A stretch of DNA of 64,000 nt from Hyphomicrobiales bacterium (GCA_013911885.1 JACESI010000005.1:62001-126000); one strand, 5' to 3'; positions 43,981 through 52,541 are shown, numbered from the stretch's first letter. Numbers and translations are program-made. The notes: generated by a model not told the origin, from the sequence alone.

Positions 43981-45294
43981 ATGCCTGATACACTTCGCCT
44001 TGGAATTGCCGGCCTCGGGACGGTCGGTGCGTCGCTCATGCAGATTCTTCAGGGCAATGGCGCGGCCCTGTTCCAGGCAACGGGCCGTGCGATTGCCGTG
44101 AGCGGCATCTCCGCGCGTGACCGGAGCCGCGATCGCGGCTTTTCCACCGAAGGCATGGTCTGGTTCGACGACCCGGTTGCACTTGCTGCGAGCGAGACCA
44201 TCGACGTGTTCGTCGAACTCATCGGCGGTGATGAAGGTCCGGCGCGGCTGAGCGTGGAGGCGGCGCTCAAGGCTGGAAAATCCGTGGTGACGGCGAACAA
44301 GGCGCTCCTTGCAAAGCATGGCCTCGCGCTTGCCAGACTTGCCGAAAAGCACCAGGCAGGACTGAATTACGAGGCTGCGGTCGCGGGCGGCATCCCGATC
44401 ATCAAGACCCTTCGCGAGGCGCTTGTCGGCAATCAGGTCACGCGGGTTTTCGGCATCATGAACGGAACCTGCAACTACATCCTGACCCGGATGGAAGAGG
44501 ACCGGATCAGTTTCAAGGAATGTCTCGCCGATGCGCAACGCCTCGGCTATGCCGAAGCCGATCCGGCGTTCGATATCGGTGGTCATGATACGGCGCACAA
44601 GCTCGCGATCCTGACAAGCCTCGCGTTCGGGACGGAAATCGCTTTCGACAGCATCTATCTTGAAGGCATCGAGGCGATAACGCTTGCAGATATCGAGGCG
44701 GCAGCGCAGCTTGGTTATCGCATCAAGCTTCTGGGTGTTGCCCAGAAGACCGATAGCGGCATCGAGCAGCGGGTTCACCCCGCCATGGTGCCGCAGGAAA
44801 GCGCGATTGCCAGGATCGACGGGGTGACCAACGCGGTCGCCATCGAGGCGGACCGGGTGGCGAGCCTTCTTCTCAGCGGACCGGGAGCGGGCGGCGACGC
44901 AACCGCCTCTGCCGTGGCAAGCGACATTGCCGATATAGCGCGCGGTATCATCGTTCCGGTCTTTGGGCGTCCCGTCGGCACCCTCAGCTCATACACGCGG
45001 GCCAGGATGCGGCGACATGCGGGCGGCTATTACATTGCGCTTGACCTGCTTGATCGTCCGGGCGCCTTTGCCGGCATCGCGACGCGCATGGCAAAATGCG
45101 ACATCTCGCTTAAAAGTGTGGTGCAACATCAACAGAAATCGGCAAGAACCAGCACTGGCAGCGATACGCAGACCGTGATCATCATCACCCATGAGACCAC
45201 CGAAAAGGCGATTGGCGAGGCGCTGGAGGCGATGGTCAAAGACGGCAATGTCATCGGCAAGCCGAAAATGATACGGATCGAAAAACTCAACTGA
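43981..45294 (+). CDS. hom: Homoserine dehydrogenase
   Basis: This enzyme reduces aspartate semialdehyde to homoserine for threonine and methionine synthesis. 437 residues: the NAD(P)-binding motif GIAGLGTVGASL, the conserved EAAVAGGIPIIKTLRE with GIMNGTCNYIL, the catalytic region ADPAFDIGGHDTAHKL, and a C-terminal ACT domain (from about YYIALDLLDRPGAF) for feedback by threonine. The stop codon lies at the start of a 27-bp tandem duplication. It forms an operon with the aminotransferase, glpX and recJ. Confidence 0.97.
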   Translation: MPDTLRLGIAGLGTVGASLMQILQGNGAALFQATGRAIAVSGISARDRSRDRGFSTEGMVWFDDPVALAASETIDVFVELIGGDEGPARLSVEAALKAGKSVVTANKALLAKHGLALARLAEKHQAGLNYEAAVAGGIPIIKTLREALVGNQVTRVFGIMNGTCNYILTRMEEDRISFKECLADAQRLGYAEADPAFDIGGHDTAHKLAILTSLAFGTEIAFDSIYLEGIEAITLADIEAAAQLGYRIKLLGVAQKTDSGIEQRVHPAMVPQESAIARIDGVTNAVAIEADRVASLLLSGPGAGGDATASAVASDIADIARGIIVPVFGRPVGTLSSYTRARMRRHAGGYYIALDLLDRPGAFAGIATRMAKCDISLKSVVQHQQKSARTSTGSDTQTVIIITHETTEKAIGEALEAMVKDGNVIGKPKMIRIEKLN

Positions 45295-45346
45295 CCGAAA
45301 CCGGTCGGGACAACCACAAGACCGAAACCGGTCGGGACAACAATAG
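45293..45346 (+). repeat. 27-bp tandem duplication beginning in the hom stop codon
   Basis: Copies at 45293-45319 and 45320-45346 share their first 22 bases exactly. The unit starts GACCGAAACCGGTCGGGAC, which contains the inverted repeat GACCG...CGGTC. It lies between hom and glpX. Confidence 0.93.
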
Positions 45347-45391
45347 GACCGCGGCAAGAAGCTTTGCGCGGAGAAAGAACAGGATAGGCAG

Positions 45392-46384
45392 ATGGGGAAA
45401 GCTGAAGCAGCGGCGCTGGAAAGCCTTGACCGCCAATTGACGATGGAACTTGGGCGCGTGACCGAGGCGGCGGCGGTCGCTGCCTCCCTCTGGCGTGGGC
45501 GCGGCGATGAAAAGGCGGCTGATCAGGCGGCTGTCGACGCCATGCGCCGCGAACTGAACTTCCTGCCGATCGACGGCATTGTACGGATCGGCGAGGGCGA
45601 GCGCGACGAAGCCCCGATGCTTTATATCGGCGAACATGTCGGCACCGGCAAGGGACCGAAGCTCGATGTCGCGCTTGATCCGCTCGAAGGCACGACGATC
45701 TGCGCCAAGAATACGCCGAACTCGCTTGCCGTCATCGCGCTTGCGCGCACGGGCAACCTTCTTTATGCGCCCGATGTCTACATGGACAAGATCGCGATCG
45801 GACCCGGCTTTCCGAAAGGCGTGATCGATCTTGATGCGCCGGCGTCAGATAACATTCGTGCGCTCGCCAAAGCAAAGGACGTGAAGCCCTCCCAGATCCG
45901 GGCCTGCGTCCTCGATCGACCCCGGCACGCGGCGATCATCGATGATATCCGCAGTGCCGGGGCCTCGATCCGGCTCATCGGAGATGGCGATGTCGCGGGT
46001 GTGATCCACACCACCAACCCGGAGGAAACCGGGATTGATATCTATATCGGCACCGGTGGTGCGCCGGAGGGTGTGCTCGCGGCTGCGGCGCTGCGCTGCA
46101 CCGGAGGCCAGATGTTCGGTCGTCTGATCATCAAGAACGAAGAACAGCGCGAGCGCACCATCGCGATGGGCATCGCCGATCCGAACCAGATTTTCTCCAT
46201 GGAAGAAATGGCCAAAGGCGACGTGCTTTTCGCGGCGACCGGGGTGACCGACGGAAATTTCCTGCGCGGGGTGAAGTTCAACCGCGACAATATCGTGACC
46301 GATACGGTGGTGATGCGTTCATCTTCCGGCACCGTGCGCTATATCCGGGGCGTTCATAAAGATACGTCCAAGTTTCATATCTAA
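45392..46384 (+). CDS. glpX: Class II fructose-1,6-bisphosphatase
   Basis: GlpX dephosphorylates fructose 1,6-bisphosphate in gluconeogenesis. At 330 residues it has family length. Motifs are the metal-binding IGEGERDEAPMLYIGEHVG, the LDPLEGTTICAKN loop, GTGGAPEGVLAAAALRC and the C-terminal DTVVMRSSSGTVRYI. Gluconeogenic need fits growth on C2 compounds such as acetyl units from taurine, though that link is only inference. It follows hom after the duplicated spacer and abuts recJ (1-base gap). Confidence 0.97.
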   Translation: MGKAEAAALESLDRQLTMELGRVTEAAAVAASLWRGRGDEKAADQAAVDAMRRELNFLPIDGIVRIGEGERDEAPMLYIGEHVGTGKGPKLDVALDPLEGTTICAKNTPNSLAVIALARTGNLLYAPDVYMDKIAIGPGFPKGVIDLDAPASDNIRALAKAKDVKPSQIRACVLDRPRHAAIIDDIRSAGASIRLIGDGDVAGVIHTTNPEETGIDIYIGTGGAPEGVLAAAALRCTGGQMFGRLIIKNEEQRERTIAMGIADPNQIFSMEEMAKGDVLFAATGVTDGNFLRGVKFNRDNIVTDTVVMRSSSGTVRYIRGVHKDTSKFHI

Positions 46385-46385
46385 G

Positions 46386-48215
46386 ATGCCCGAGGGCGTT
46401 TACAGATCCTTTCTCGGGGTCAAGCGGTCGGTTACGGGCAAGGCCTGGATCGACCGGCTGACACCGGCAAGCGACAACATCGCCCTTACGATTGCTCAGA
46501 CCCATGGCATATCCGATCTCGTGGCCCGCATTCTGGCCGGGCGCGGGGTTCTGGCGGATGAAGCGCCGGATTTTCTCAACCCGACGATCAAGCATCTGAT
46601 GCCGGACCCTTATGTTCTTCAGGACATGGCAGCCGCCGCCGAAAGGCTTTCCCGCGCGATAAGAACAGCCGAAACGGTCGCGATCTTCGGTGATTATGAT
46701 GTTGACGGCGCAACCTCGGCGGCACTCCTCTGCCGCTATTTCAATGCGTACGGGGTGAAGCCGCGAATTTATATTCCCGACCGTATTCTGGAAGGCTATG
46801 GCCCGAACCCGGCCGCGATCCGCGAACTCGTGGCCGATGGCGCGACGCTGATCGTCACCGTTGATTGCGGGGTGACGAGTTTCGATGCGCTGGAAGAGGC
46901 GCAGCGTCTTCAGGTCGATGTCGTGGTTCTCGATCATCATCAGGTAGGCACCGCGCTGCCGCCCGCTCATGCCATCGTCAACCCCAACCGCCATGACGAT
47001 CGCTCTCGTCTCGGTCATCTTGCGGCGGTCGGCGTGACCTTCATGGCGGTTGTGGCGATGCATCGCCTGTTGCGTGAAGAAGCTTCGCATTCTGATTCCG
47101 CAAACGCCATCAACCTTATGACTTTCCTCGATCTTGTGGCGCTCGGAACAGTCTGCGACGTGGTGCCGTTGCAAACGCTGAACCGGGCATTTGTGACCCG
47201 GGGTGTCATGCAGATGCGCGGGATGGCGGACCGAGCGGCGAATGCCGGACTGGCCGCGCTTGCCCGCGTTTCGCGGGTCGAGGGGCCGCTCACGCCCTAT
47301 CACCTCGGATTTCTGCTCGGTCCCCGGATCAATGCCGGCGGGCGGGTCGGTGATGCGGGGCTCGGTGCGCGGCTTCTCACCCTCGATGATCCCTTTCGAG
47401 CCGATGAAATCGCCCAGCGCCTCGATGCGCTTAACAGCGAACGGCAGGCGCTTGAAAAGACCGTGCTTGAAGAGGCGGATGCGCAGGCGCTTGCCGAGGC
47501 CGGTGTGGATGATGATGCTCAGCACGGGCCATCGGTCCTCATCACCTCGAGCGAGCAATGGCATCCGGGTGTTCTCGGCATCGTTGCGGCGCGGCTCAAG
47601 GAGAGTTACCGCCGTCCGGCCTTTGCGCTCGCTTTCGATCGGTCCGGCAAGGGAACCGGGTCGGGGCGGTCGATCGGCGGGGTCGATCTCGGCAAGGCGG
47701 TTCGAGAGGCGGTTGAAGCGGGCATTCTCCTAAAAGGCGGTGGCCACGCGATGGCGGCCGGCCTCACCGTGCAGCGGGAACGGCTGGGTGACCTGCGGCT
47801 GTTCTTTGAACAAGCCTTGAAGGCGGATGTGAGCGCCGCGCGTGAACATCGCGCGCTCACCATTGATGGTGCGCTGACGGCGCGGGCGGCGGGCACCGAT
47901 CTTCTGGACGAAATCGAGCGGGCAGGGCCTTATGGCGCCGGTCATCCCGCACCGGTCTTTGCTTTTCCAAGCCACTGGATCAGCTATGCGGGTCTGGTTG
48001 GCAACGGCCATGTCAAGGTTACGATCAAATCCGGCGATGGGGCGAGCCTTGCGGGCATCGCGTTTCGGGCAGCGGACAATCCCCTCGGCAAAGCACTCCT
48101 GACCGGCGGGCAGAAGCCGTTGCATTTCGCTGGCCAACTCGCCGTGAATTCCTGGCAAGGGCGCGTCACGCCGCAATTGCGCATCATCGATCTGGCGGTG
48201 CCCGGCAATGGTTGA
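46386..48215 (+). CDS. recJ: Single-stranded-DNA-specific exonuclease RecJ
   Basis: A 5'-3' ssDNA exonuclease of recombination and mismatch repair, DHH superfamily, 609 residues. Catalytic motifs are in order: FGDYDVDGATS (motif I), IVTVDCGVTS (II) and VLDHHQ (III, the DHH). The DHHA1 domain has GSGRSIGGVDLG and KGGGHAMAAGLTV, and an OB-like C-terminal part follows. It overlaps the next gene by 8 bases. Confidence 0.97.
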   Translation: MPEGVYRSFLGVKRSVTGKAWIDRLTPASDNIALTIAQTHGISDLVARILAGRGVLADEAPDFLNPTIKHLMPDPYVLQDMAAAAERLSRAIRTAETVAIFGDYDVDGATSAALLCRYFNAYGVKPRIYIPDRILEGYGPNPAAIRELVADGATLIVTVDCGVTSFDALEEAQRLQVDVVVLDHHQVGTALPPAHAIVNPNRHDDRSRLGHLAAVGVTFMAVVAMHRLLREEASHSDSANAINLMTFLDLVALGTVCDVVPLQTLNRAFVTRGVMQMRGMADRAANAGLAALARVSRVEGPLTPYHLGFLLGPRINAGGRVGDAGLGARLLTLDDPFRADEIAQRLDALNSERQALEKTVLEEADAQALAEAGVDDDAQHGPSVLITSSEQWHPGVLGIVAARLKESYRRPAFALAFDRSGKGTGSGRSIGGVDLGKAVREAVEAGILLKGGGHAMAAGLTVQRERLGDLRLFFEQALKADVSAAREHRALTIDGALTARAAGTDLLDEIERAGPYGAGHPAPVFAFPSHWISYAGLVGNGHVKVTIKSGDGASLAGIAFRAADNPLGKALLTGGQKPLHFAGQLAVNSWQGRVTPQLRIIDLAVPGNG

Positions 48216-49431
48216 GGCCAGAAGCACCATTGCTGCCGTGATCGGTGGCGGCCCAGCTGGCCTGATGGCAGCCGATGTGCTGTCGGCAGCGGGATACGCG
48301 GTCCATCTTTATGAGGCGAAACCCTCTTTAGGTCGAAAATTTCTGATGGCTGGAAAAAGTGGTCTTAATATAACAAAATCAGAATACAATGATATTTTCT
48401 TAAATCATTATATGAATATTGAGGGCGTCTTTGAGAAGGCAATTGCCGCCTTTCTGCCGCGTGATGTTCTGGACTGGTGCCACGCTCTCGGGATCGAGAC
48501 TTTTACCGGATCGAGCGGTCGGGCCTTCCCCAGGGCGATGAAAGCGTCGCCGCTGTTGCGGGCATGGCTCGCGCGGCTTTCCGCTCAGGGTGTGCGCTTC
48601 TTTCCGCGCCATCGCTGGACCGGGATCGACGCGGGGCGGCTGATCTTCAACACGCCGGATGGCGATCTTGTCGTTGCCGCGGATGCATGCGTCTTCGCCC
48701 TCGGCGGAAAGAGCTGGGCGCGGCTTGGTTCGGACGGTGCCTGGTGTGATGCCTTCTCCGGCATGGGCGTCAGGCTTGCTCCATTCCAGCCCTCGAATTG
48801 TGGTTTCGATTGTGGGTGGGACGCCCATTTCGCAGAAAAATTCGCGGGCGAACCGGTGAAAGGCGCGACGGTGCGTTTCGGCGATCATTCCGCGCGTGGC
48901 GACTTCGTAGTCACCCGGACCGGTGTCGAGGGCGGCGTTATCTATCCGCTCGCTGCCGCCGTCCGCGATGCGCTTTCAAGTGCTGGCTCCGCGTCGATCA
49001 TACTTGATCTGAAACCCGATATTTCCTTGTCGAAGCTCGAAAAATCCCTGTCGCGTCCGCGTCGGGGGGCGTCGCTCTCGAATCATCTGCGCAAGACGGC
49101 GCGGCTTGCCGGCGTCAAGGCGGGTCTGTTGCGTTTCTGCGGCGGTGATCTTGATGGTAATGATCCGGCCGCTCTCGCTATGCGGATCAAGCATCTGCCG
49201 CTTGCCGTCGTTGCGCCGCGACCGATTGACGAGGCGATCAGCACAGCCGGTGGGGTGATGGCCGATAATCTCAACAATGGCCTGATGCTGAAGGAGCATC
49301 CGGGTCTGTTCGTTGCAGGCGAAATGCTCGACTGGGATGCGCCGACAGGCGGTTATCTTCTCACGGCATGTCTTGCGACCGGCAAGGTGGCGGGCGAAGC
49401 GGCGCGGGATTATCTCGCCCCGCAGCGCTAA
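48208..49431 (+). CDS. HI0933-like (TIGR03862) NAD(P)/FAD-dependent oxidoreductase
   Basis: 407 residues of the HI0933/BaiN-type flavoprotein family, function not established. The dinucleotide motif AAVIGGGPAGLMAADVL is at the N-terminus, GRKFLMAGKSGLN matches the family's second motif, and the C-terminal FAD motif is GLFVAGEMLDWDAPTGGYLL. The ATG overlaps the recJ end. Bases 48331-48420 are strikingly AT-rich for this gene (23 G+C in 90). The stop TAA lies within a near-perfect 14-bp direct repeat shared with the 3' end of the convergent dehydrogenase. Confidence 0.88.
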   Translation: MVEARSTIAAVIGGGPAGLMAADVLSAAGYAVHLYEAKPSLGRKFLMAGKSGLNITKSEYNDIFLNHYMNIEGVFEKAIAAFLPRDVLDWCHALGIETFTGSSGRAFPRAMKASPLLRAWLARLSAQGVRFFPRHRWTGIDAGRLIFNTPDGDLVVAADACVFALGGKSWARLGSDGAWCDAFSGMGVRLAPFQPSNCGFDCGWDAHFAEKFAGEPVKGATVRFGDHSARGDFVVTRTGVEGGVIYPLAAAVRDALSSAGSASIILDLKPDISLSKLEKSLSRPRRGASLSNHLRKTARLAGVKAGLLRFCGGDLDGNDPAALAMRIKHLPLAVVAPRPIDEAISTAGGVMADNLNNGLMLKEHPGLFVAGEMLDWDAPTGGYLLTACLATGKVAGEAARDYLAPQR

Positions 49432-49462
49432 TGCGTGCTACCAAAGCAGCAGCGCTAAAGCG
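49422..49462. repeat. 14-bp direct repeat, 27-bp period, at convergent gene ends
   Basis: GCAGCGCTAATGCG (49422-49435) and GCAGCGCTAAAGCG (49449-49462) differ at one base. The first copy carries the flavoprotein stop, and the second carries the stop (complement of CTA) of the opposing SDR gene. Confidence 0.85.
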
Positions 49463-50195
49463 CGCCGCCACATATCGACAGTGCCTGACCGTTGACCGAT
49501 GCGGCACTTTCCGAGGCAAGATAAAGCGCGGCGCTTGTCACCTCCGCCGCCGGAATGAGGCGATCTTGCGGATTGTGCGCGGCAAGCATGGCCTTGGCCT
49601 TTTCAGCGCTCATCCCGGTTGAACGCATAATGGTCTCTATCGAGCCTTCGGTCATTTCCGTATCGAGATAGCCGGGGCAGAGCGCATTGACCGTGATCCC
49701 CTTTCGCGCGACTTCTTTTGCAAGCGCGCGGGTGAGGCCGACCACCGCGTGCTTGCTCGCGGTATAATGTGCCGTATAGGCAGTGCCGGTAAGGCCGAGC
49801 ATTGATGCGATGACGATGAGCCGACCGCCCGGCTGCATCTGACGCAGCCCTTCGCGCAGGGTCAGGAAAACGCCGGTGGCATTGACCGACATGACCCGGT
49901 TCCACGCCTCCAGGCTCATTTTCGAGAACGCGCTGCTTTCCGCGATTCCGGCATTGGCAATCACGATCTGGCAGGCGCCAGCCGTAGCAAACAGCGACTG
50001 GACAGAGGCTTCATCCGTGACATCGGTGACAATCGGGAGAATCCTGGCATGGCGTGCCGCCACCGCCTCAAGCGCGGCTTGCCGCCTGCCGCTGATCACA
50101 ACCCGTGCGCCCCTCTGGGCGAAAGCGAGCGCCATATCAGCACCAAGGCCGCTGCCGCCACCGGTTATGAGAACCTGTTTATCGGAAAATTCCAT
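49455..50195 (-). CDS. SDR family oxidoreductase
   Basis: 246 residues of classical short-chain dehydrogenases. The cofactor motif is TGGGSGLG (residues 11-18), followed by the NAG motif (IANAGIAES), catalytic Ser in VIASMLGLTG, and Tyr-x3-Lys in YTASKHA. PGYLDTEM follows. The sequence after the cofactor motif (ISGRRQ, Arg-Arg) leaves NAD versus NADP open. It resembles 3-hydroxyacyl/3-hydroxybutyrate dehydrogenases, but the substrate is unknown. It lies 33 bases downstream of the acyl-CoA-dehydrogenase-like gene, so both are probably one transcript. Confidence 0.9.
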   Translation of the reverse strand: MEFSDKQVLITGGGSGLGADMALAFAQRGARVVISGRRQAALEAVAARHARILPIVTDVTDEASVQSLFATAGACQIVIANAGIAESSAFSKMSLEAWNRVMSVNATGVFLTLREGLRQMQPGGRLIVIASMLGLTGTAYTAHYTASKHAVVGLTRALAKEVARKGITVNALCPGYLDTEMTEGSIETIMRSTGMSAEKAKAMLAAHNPQDRLIPAAEVTSAALYLASESAASVNGQALSICGGAL

Positions 50196-50228
50196 GCGCT
50201 ATCTCCTCGTTGAGGTGACAGGCTTAGC

Positions 50229-51464
50229 TTATTCTGCCGCCTCGACGAAAGGCCTTCTGGTTGCTGTCTCGCCATAGCCGTCGCGGGTCTGGGGCAGGCG
50301 CATGTCGAGGGCGCTTGCGGCAATCTGGTTGCGCAGAACTTCGGCCGTGCCGCCGCCGATGGTGAACATGCGGACATCGCGGTACATGCGCTCGATCTTT
50401 TCTTCCGCGCCATAGCCGCGCGCGCCGAAAATCTGCAACGCCTGATTGACGACCCTGAGAGCTGATTCGGAGGCGAACAGCTTTGCCCGCGCGGCGAGTG
50501 TCATGTCCGGCAGATTGCCGCAGATGCCGCCCGCGGATTTCGCTGCTTCATGGAGCATGAGGCGCGACGCGTGAACCGCGACATCCATGTCGGCGATCAT
50601 CCATTGCAGGCCCTGAAACTCCGCAATCGGACGACCGAACTGGAAGCGTTCATGCATGTAGCGTTTCGCTTCTTCAAGCGCCCCTGCCGCGACACCCATG
50701 GCAATTGTGCCGGCCCCGATACGCTGCGCGTTATAGGTCGCCATAAGATCGGCGAAACCAGCTTTCAAACCCGATGGCGTTTCAAGCCGCATGGCGGCAT
50801 CGATGACGAGATTGCGGAATTCGAGCCGGGCTTCCGGCATGCCGCAGAGGCCGAGCGTGTGTTCATGCCCTGTGATGGCAAATCCCTCGGGCAGATTGCC
50901 CTTTTGGGGATCGGCGAGAACGATGAAAGCGCCAATGCCTTCCGGGTTGCCTTTTTCATCCAGCACGCGGGCGAAAATCAGATGAATTTTCGATATGCCG
51001 CCTCCGGTGATCCAGTGCTTGCTGCCATTGATAATGTAGGTGTTGCCCCTGCGTCGCGCCGTGGTCGCCATGTCGGTGGCGGCGCTGCCTGCGTCGGGCT
51101 CGCTGATGCAGATGGCCGGTTTGTCGCCGGCAAGCACCAGGGGTGCGCAAAGCTGTTTCTGCGCTTCGCTGCCATAGGCCATGATCGCGCCGATCGCGCC
51201 CATATTCGCCTCGACGAAGACGCGCGCCGTCAGCGTGCAGTGGCGGGCGAGTTCCTCGGCGACCAGCGTCGCTTCATAAAGCGTGGCGCCTTTTCCGCCA
51301 TAGGCTTCGGGGATGGTCATGCCCATCAGGCCGTGGCTTACGAGAGCATCGATATTCGTCCAGCAATATTTGCGCTGGCGGTCGAAATGCGCCGCGCGGA
51401 CACTGAATTTCGTCTCAGCGAGCATGCGCGCGACTTGTTGCTCTTCAGTCTGAATCGGGTGCAT
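50229..51464 (-). CDS. Acyl-CoA dehydrogenase-like flavoprotein, candidate 3-sulfinopropionyl-CoA desulfinase
   Basis: 411 residues with the three-domain ACAD fold (ICISEPDAGSAATDM flavin segment, HWITGGG, FGRPIAEFQGLQWM, C-terminal GARGYGAEEKIERMYRD). Neither usual catalytic Glu is present. The 'YEGT' position reads IGGGT, and the alternative position in the IVD/LCAD class is Gln247 (YNAQRIGAG). Arg81 lies in TARVFVEANMGAIGAI. This Gln plus Arg combination and the LPQTRDGY tail resemble, from memory, the sulfinopropionyl-CoA desulfinase AcdDPN7 (Arg84, Gln246), which releases sulfite. ATG 51464 is preferred over TTG 51491. It is divergent from a LysR gene and upstream of an SDR gene. ACAD-family membership is certain; desulfinase activity is inference. 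Confidence 0.85.
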   Translation of the reverse strand: MHPIQTEEQQVARMLAETKFSVRAAHFDRQRKYCWTNIDALVSHGLMGMTIPEAYGGKGATLYEATLVAEELARHCTLTARVFVEANMGAIGAIMAYGSEAQKQLCAPLVLAGDKPAICISEPDAGSAATDMATTARRRGNTYIINGSKHWITGGGISKIHLIFARVLDEKGNPEGIGAFIVLADPQKGNLPEGFAITGHEHTLGLCGMPEARLEFRNLVIDAAMRLETPSGLKAGFADLMATYNAQRIGAGTIAMGVAAGALEEAKRYMHERFQFGRPIAEFQGLQWMIADMDVAVHASRLMLHEAAKSAGGICGNLPDMTLAARAKLFASESALRVVNQALQIFGARGYGAEEKIERMYRDVRMFTIGGGTAEVLRNQIAASALDMRLPQTRDGYGETATRRPFVEAAE

Positions 51465-51565
51465 GAGCCGGTTCTCTATATTGCTTGACAAAAGACACTA
51501 TGCGGCCGTTATAAATTATGTTCAATAAAATTAATGTCTACTTTATCTACAGGTACATTGAAGTT

Positions 51566-52489
51566 ATGAATCTTCGCAGTCTGGAAACCCTGGTCGAAAT
51601 TGCAGAGCAGGGCTCCTTTATCCGCAGCGCCGAGCGCTTGAACATGACGCTTTCCACGGTCAGCATGCAGATGAAGGTGCTGGAAGAAGAGCTTGGCGTG
51701 CAGCTTTTCGACCGCACCCGGCGCCCGCCGCAACTGACGCCGATGGGGCGGCGGGTGGCGGCGGAGGCTGTTGGCGTCCTCAGCGCGAGTGCGCGGCTTC
51801 AGCGCGCCTGCACCCGGTCTGACAGTCTTGCCGGCAATTTCCGCATCGGCTTTGTCCTGACTTCTAGCATCCGGCTTCTCCCTGGGTTTCTCGCCCGCGC
51901 CCGTGTGGCCGCAAGGGAAGCGCATTTTGCGGTTGAAACCGGTCTTTCGGATGAACTTGCGGGCAAGGTGGTTGCGGGGACGCTCGACGCGGCGGTGGTG
52001 ACCGGAGGTGATTTGCCGCGCACTCTCGATACGCGCACCCTGACCCGCGAAGAACTGGTCTATTGTCTGCCCAAAGCGGCGGCGAACTGGTCGATTGCCG
52101 ACTGCATGTCGGAAATGCCGTTTATCCACTTCATGGCGAAGACCGGTATCGGCAGGCTCATCGCCCGGCATCTGGAGGCGGCCCATCTGACGCCGAAAAC
52201 CGTGATCGTGCTCGATAGCGTGGAGGCGGTTTCAGAATGCGTGCGCGCAGGCGTCGGGTTCTCGATCCTGCCGGAGCCGGATATCAGGCGCGCGGCGGGC
52301 GATGACGTGGTGCTGCGCTCGCTCCTCGATCAGCCGGTGATGCGCGAACTGGTGCTCGCCTATCAGGCCGGCGGGCCCTTTAGCGAGAATGCTGAACGAC
52401 TTGCCGTGCTGTTCGATGATGCGCTTGCAGAAAAAGAAATGTTGAATCGTTCCCGCCAGATGGTGCCAGAAGACGAAAATATCAAATAA
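51566..52489 (+). CDS. LysR family transcriptional regulator
   Basis: 307 residues. The N-terminal winged helix (MNLRSLETLVEIAEQGSFIRSAERLNMTLSTVSMQMKVLEEELG...LFDRT) is classical LysR, and a periplasmic-binding-protein-like ligand domain follows. The ATG at 51566 gives the standard start. It is divergent from the ACAD-like gene with 101 bases between, the usual arrangement for LysR control of the opposite gene. xsc follows downstream in the same direction but has its own 218-base promoter region. The effector is unknown; an acyl-CoA or sulfur-containing acid would fit. Confidence 0.92.
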   Translation: MNLRSLETLVEIAEQGSFIRSAERLNMTLSTVSMQMKVLEEELGVQLFDRTRRPPQLTPMGRRVAAEAVGVLSASARLQRACTRSDSLAGNFRIGFVLTSSIRLLPGFLARARVAAREAHFAVETGLSDELAGKVVAGTLDAAVVTGGDLPRTLDTRTLTREELVYCLPKAAANWSIADCMSEMPFIHFMAKTGIGRLIARHLEAAHLTPKTVIVLDSVEAVSECVRAGVGFSILPEPDIRRAAGDDVVLRSLLDQPVMRELVLAYQAGGPFSENAERLAVLFDDALAEKEMLNRSRQMVPEDENIK

Positions 52490-52541
52490 ACTCTGAATTT
52501 ATGATAGTATGAGTCTCATTTATTAAATTTCAATTTCCTCT

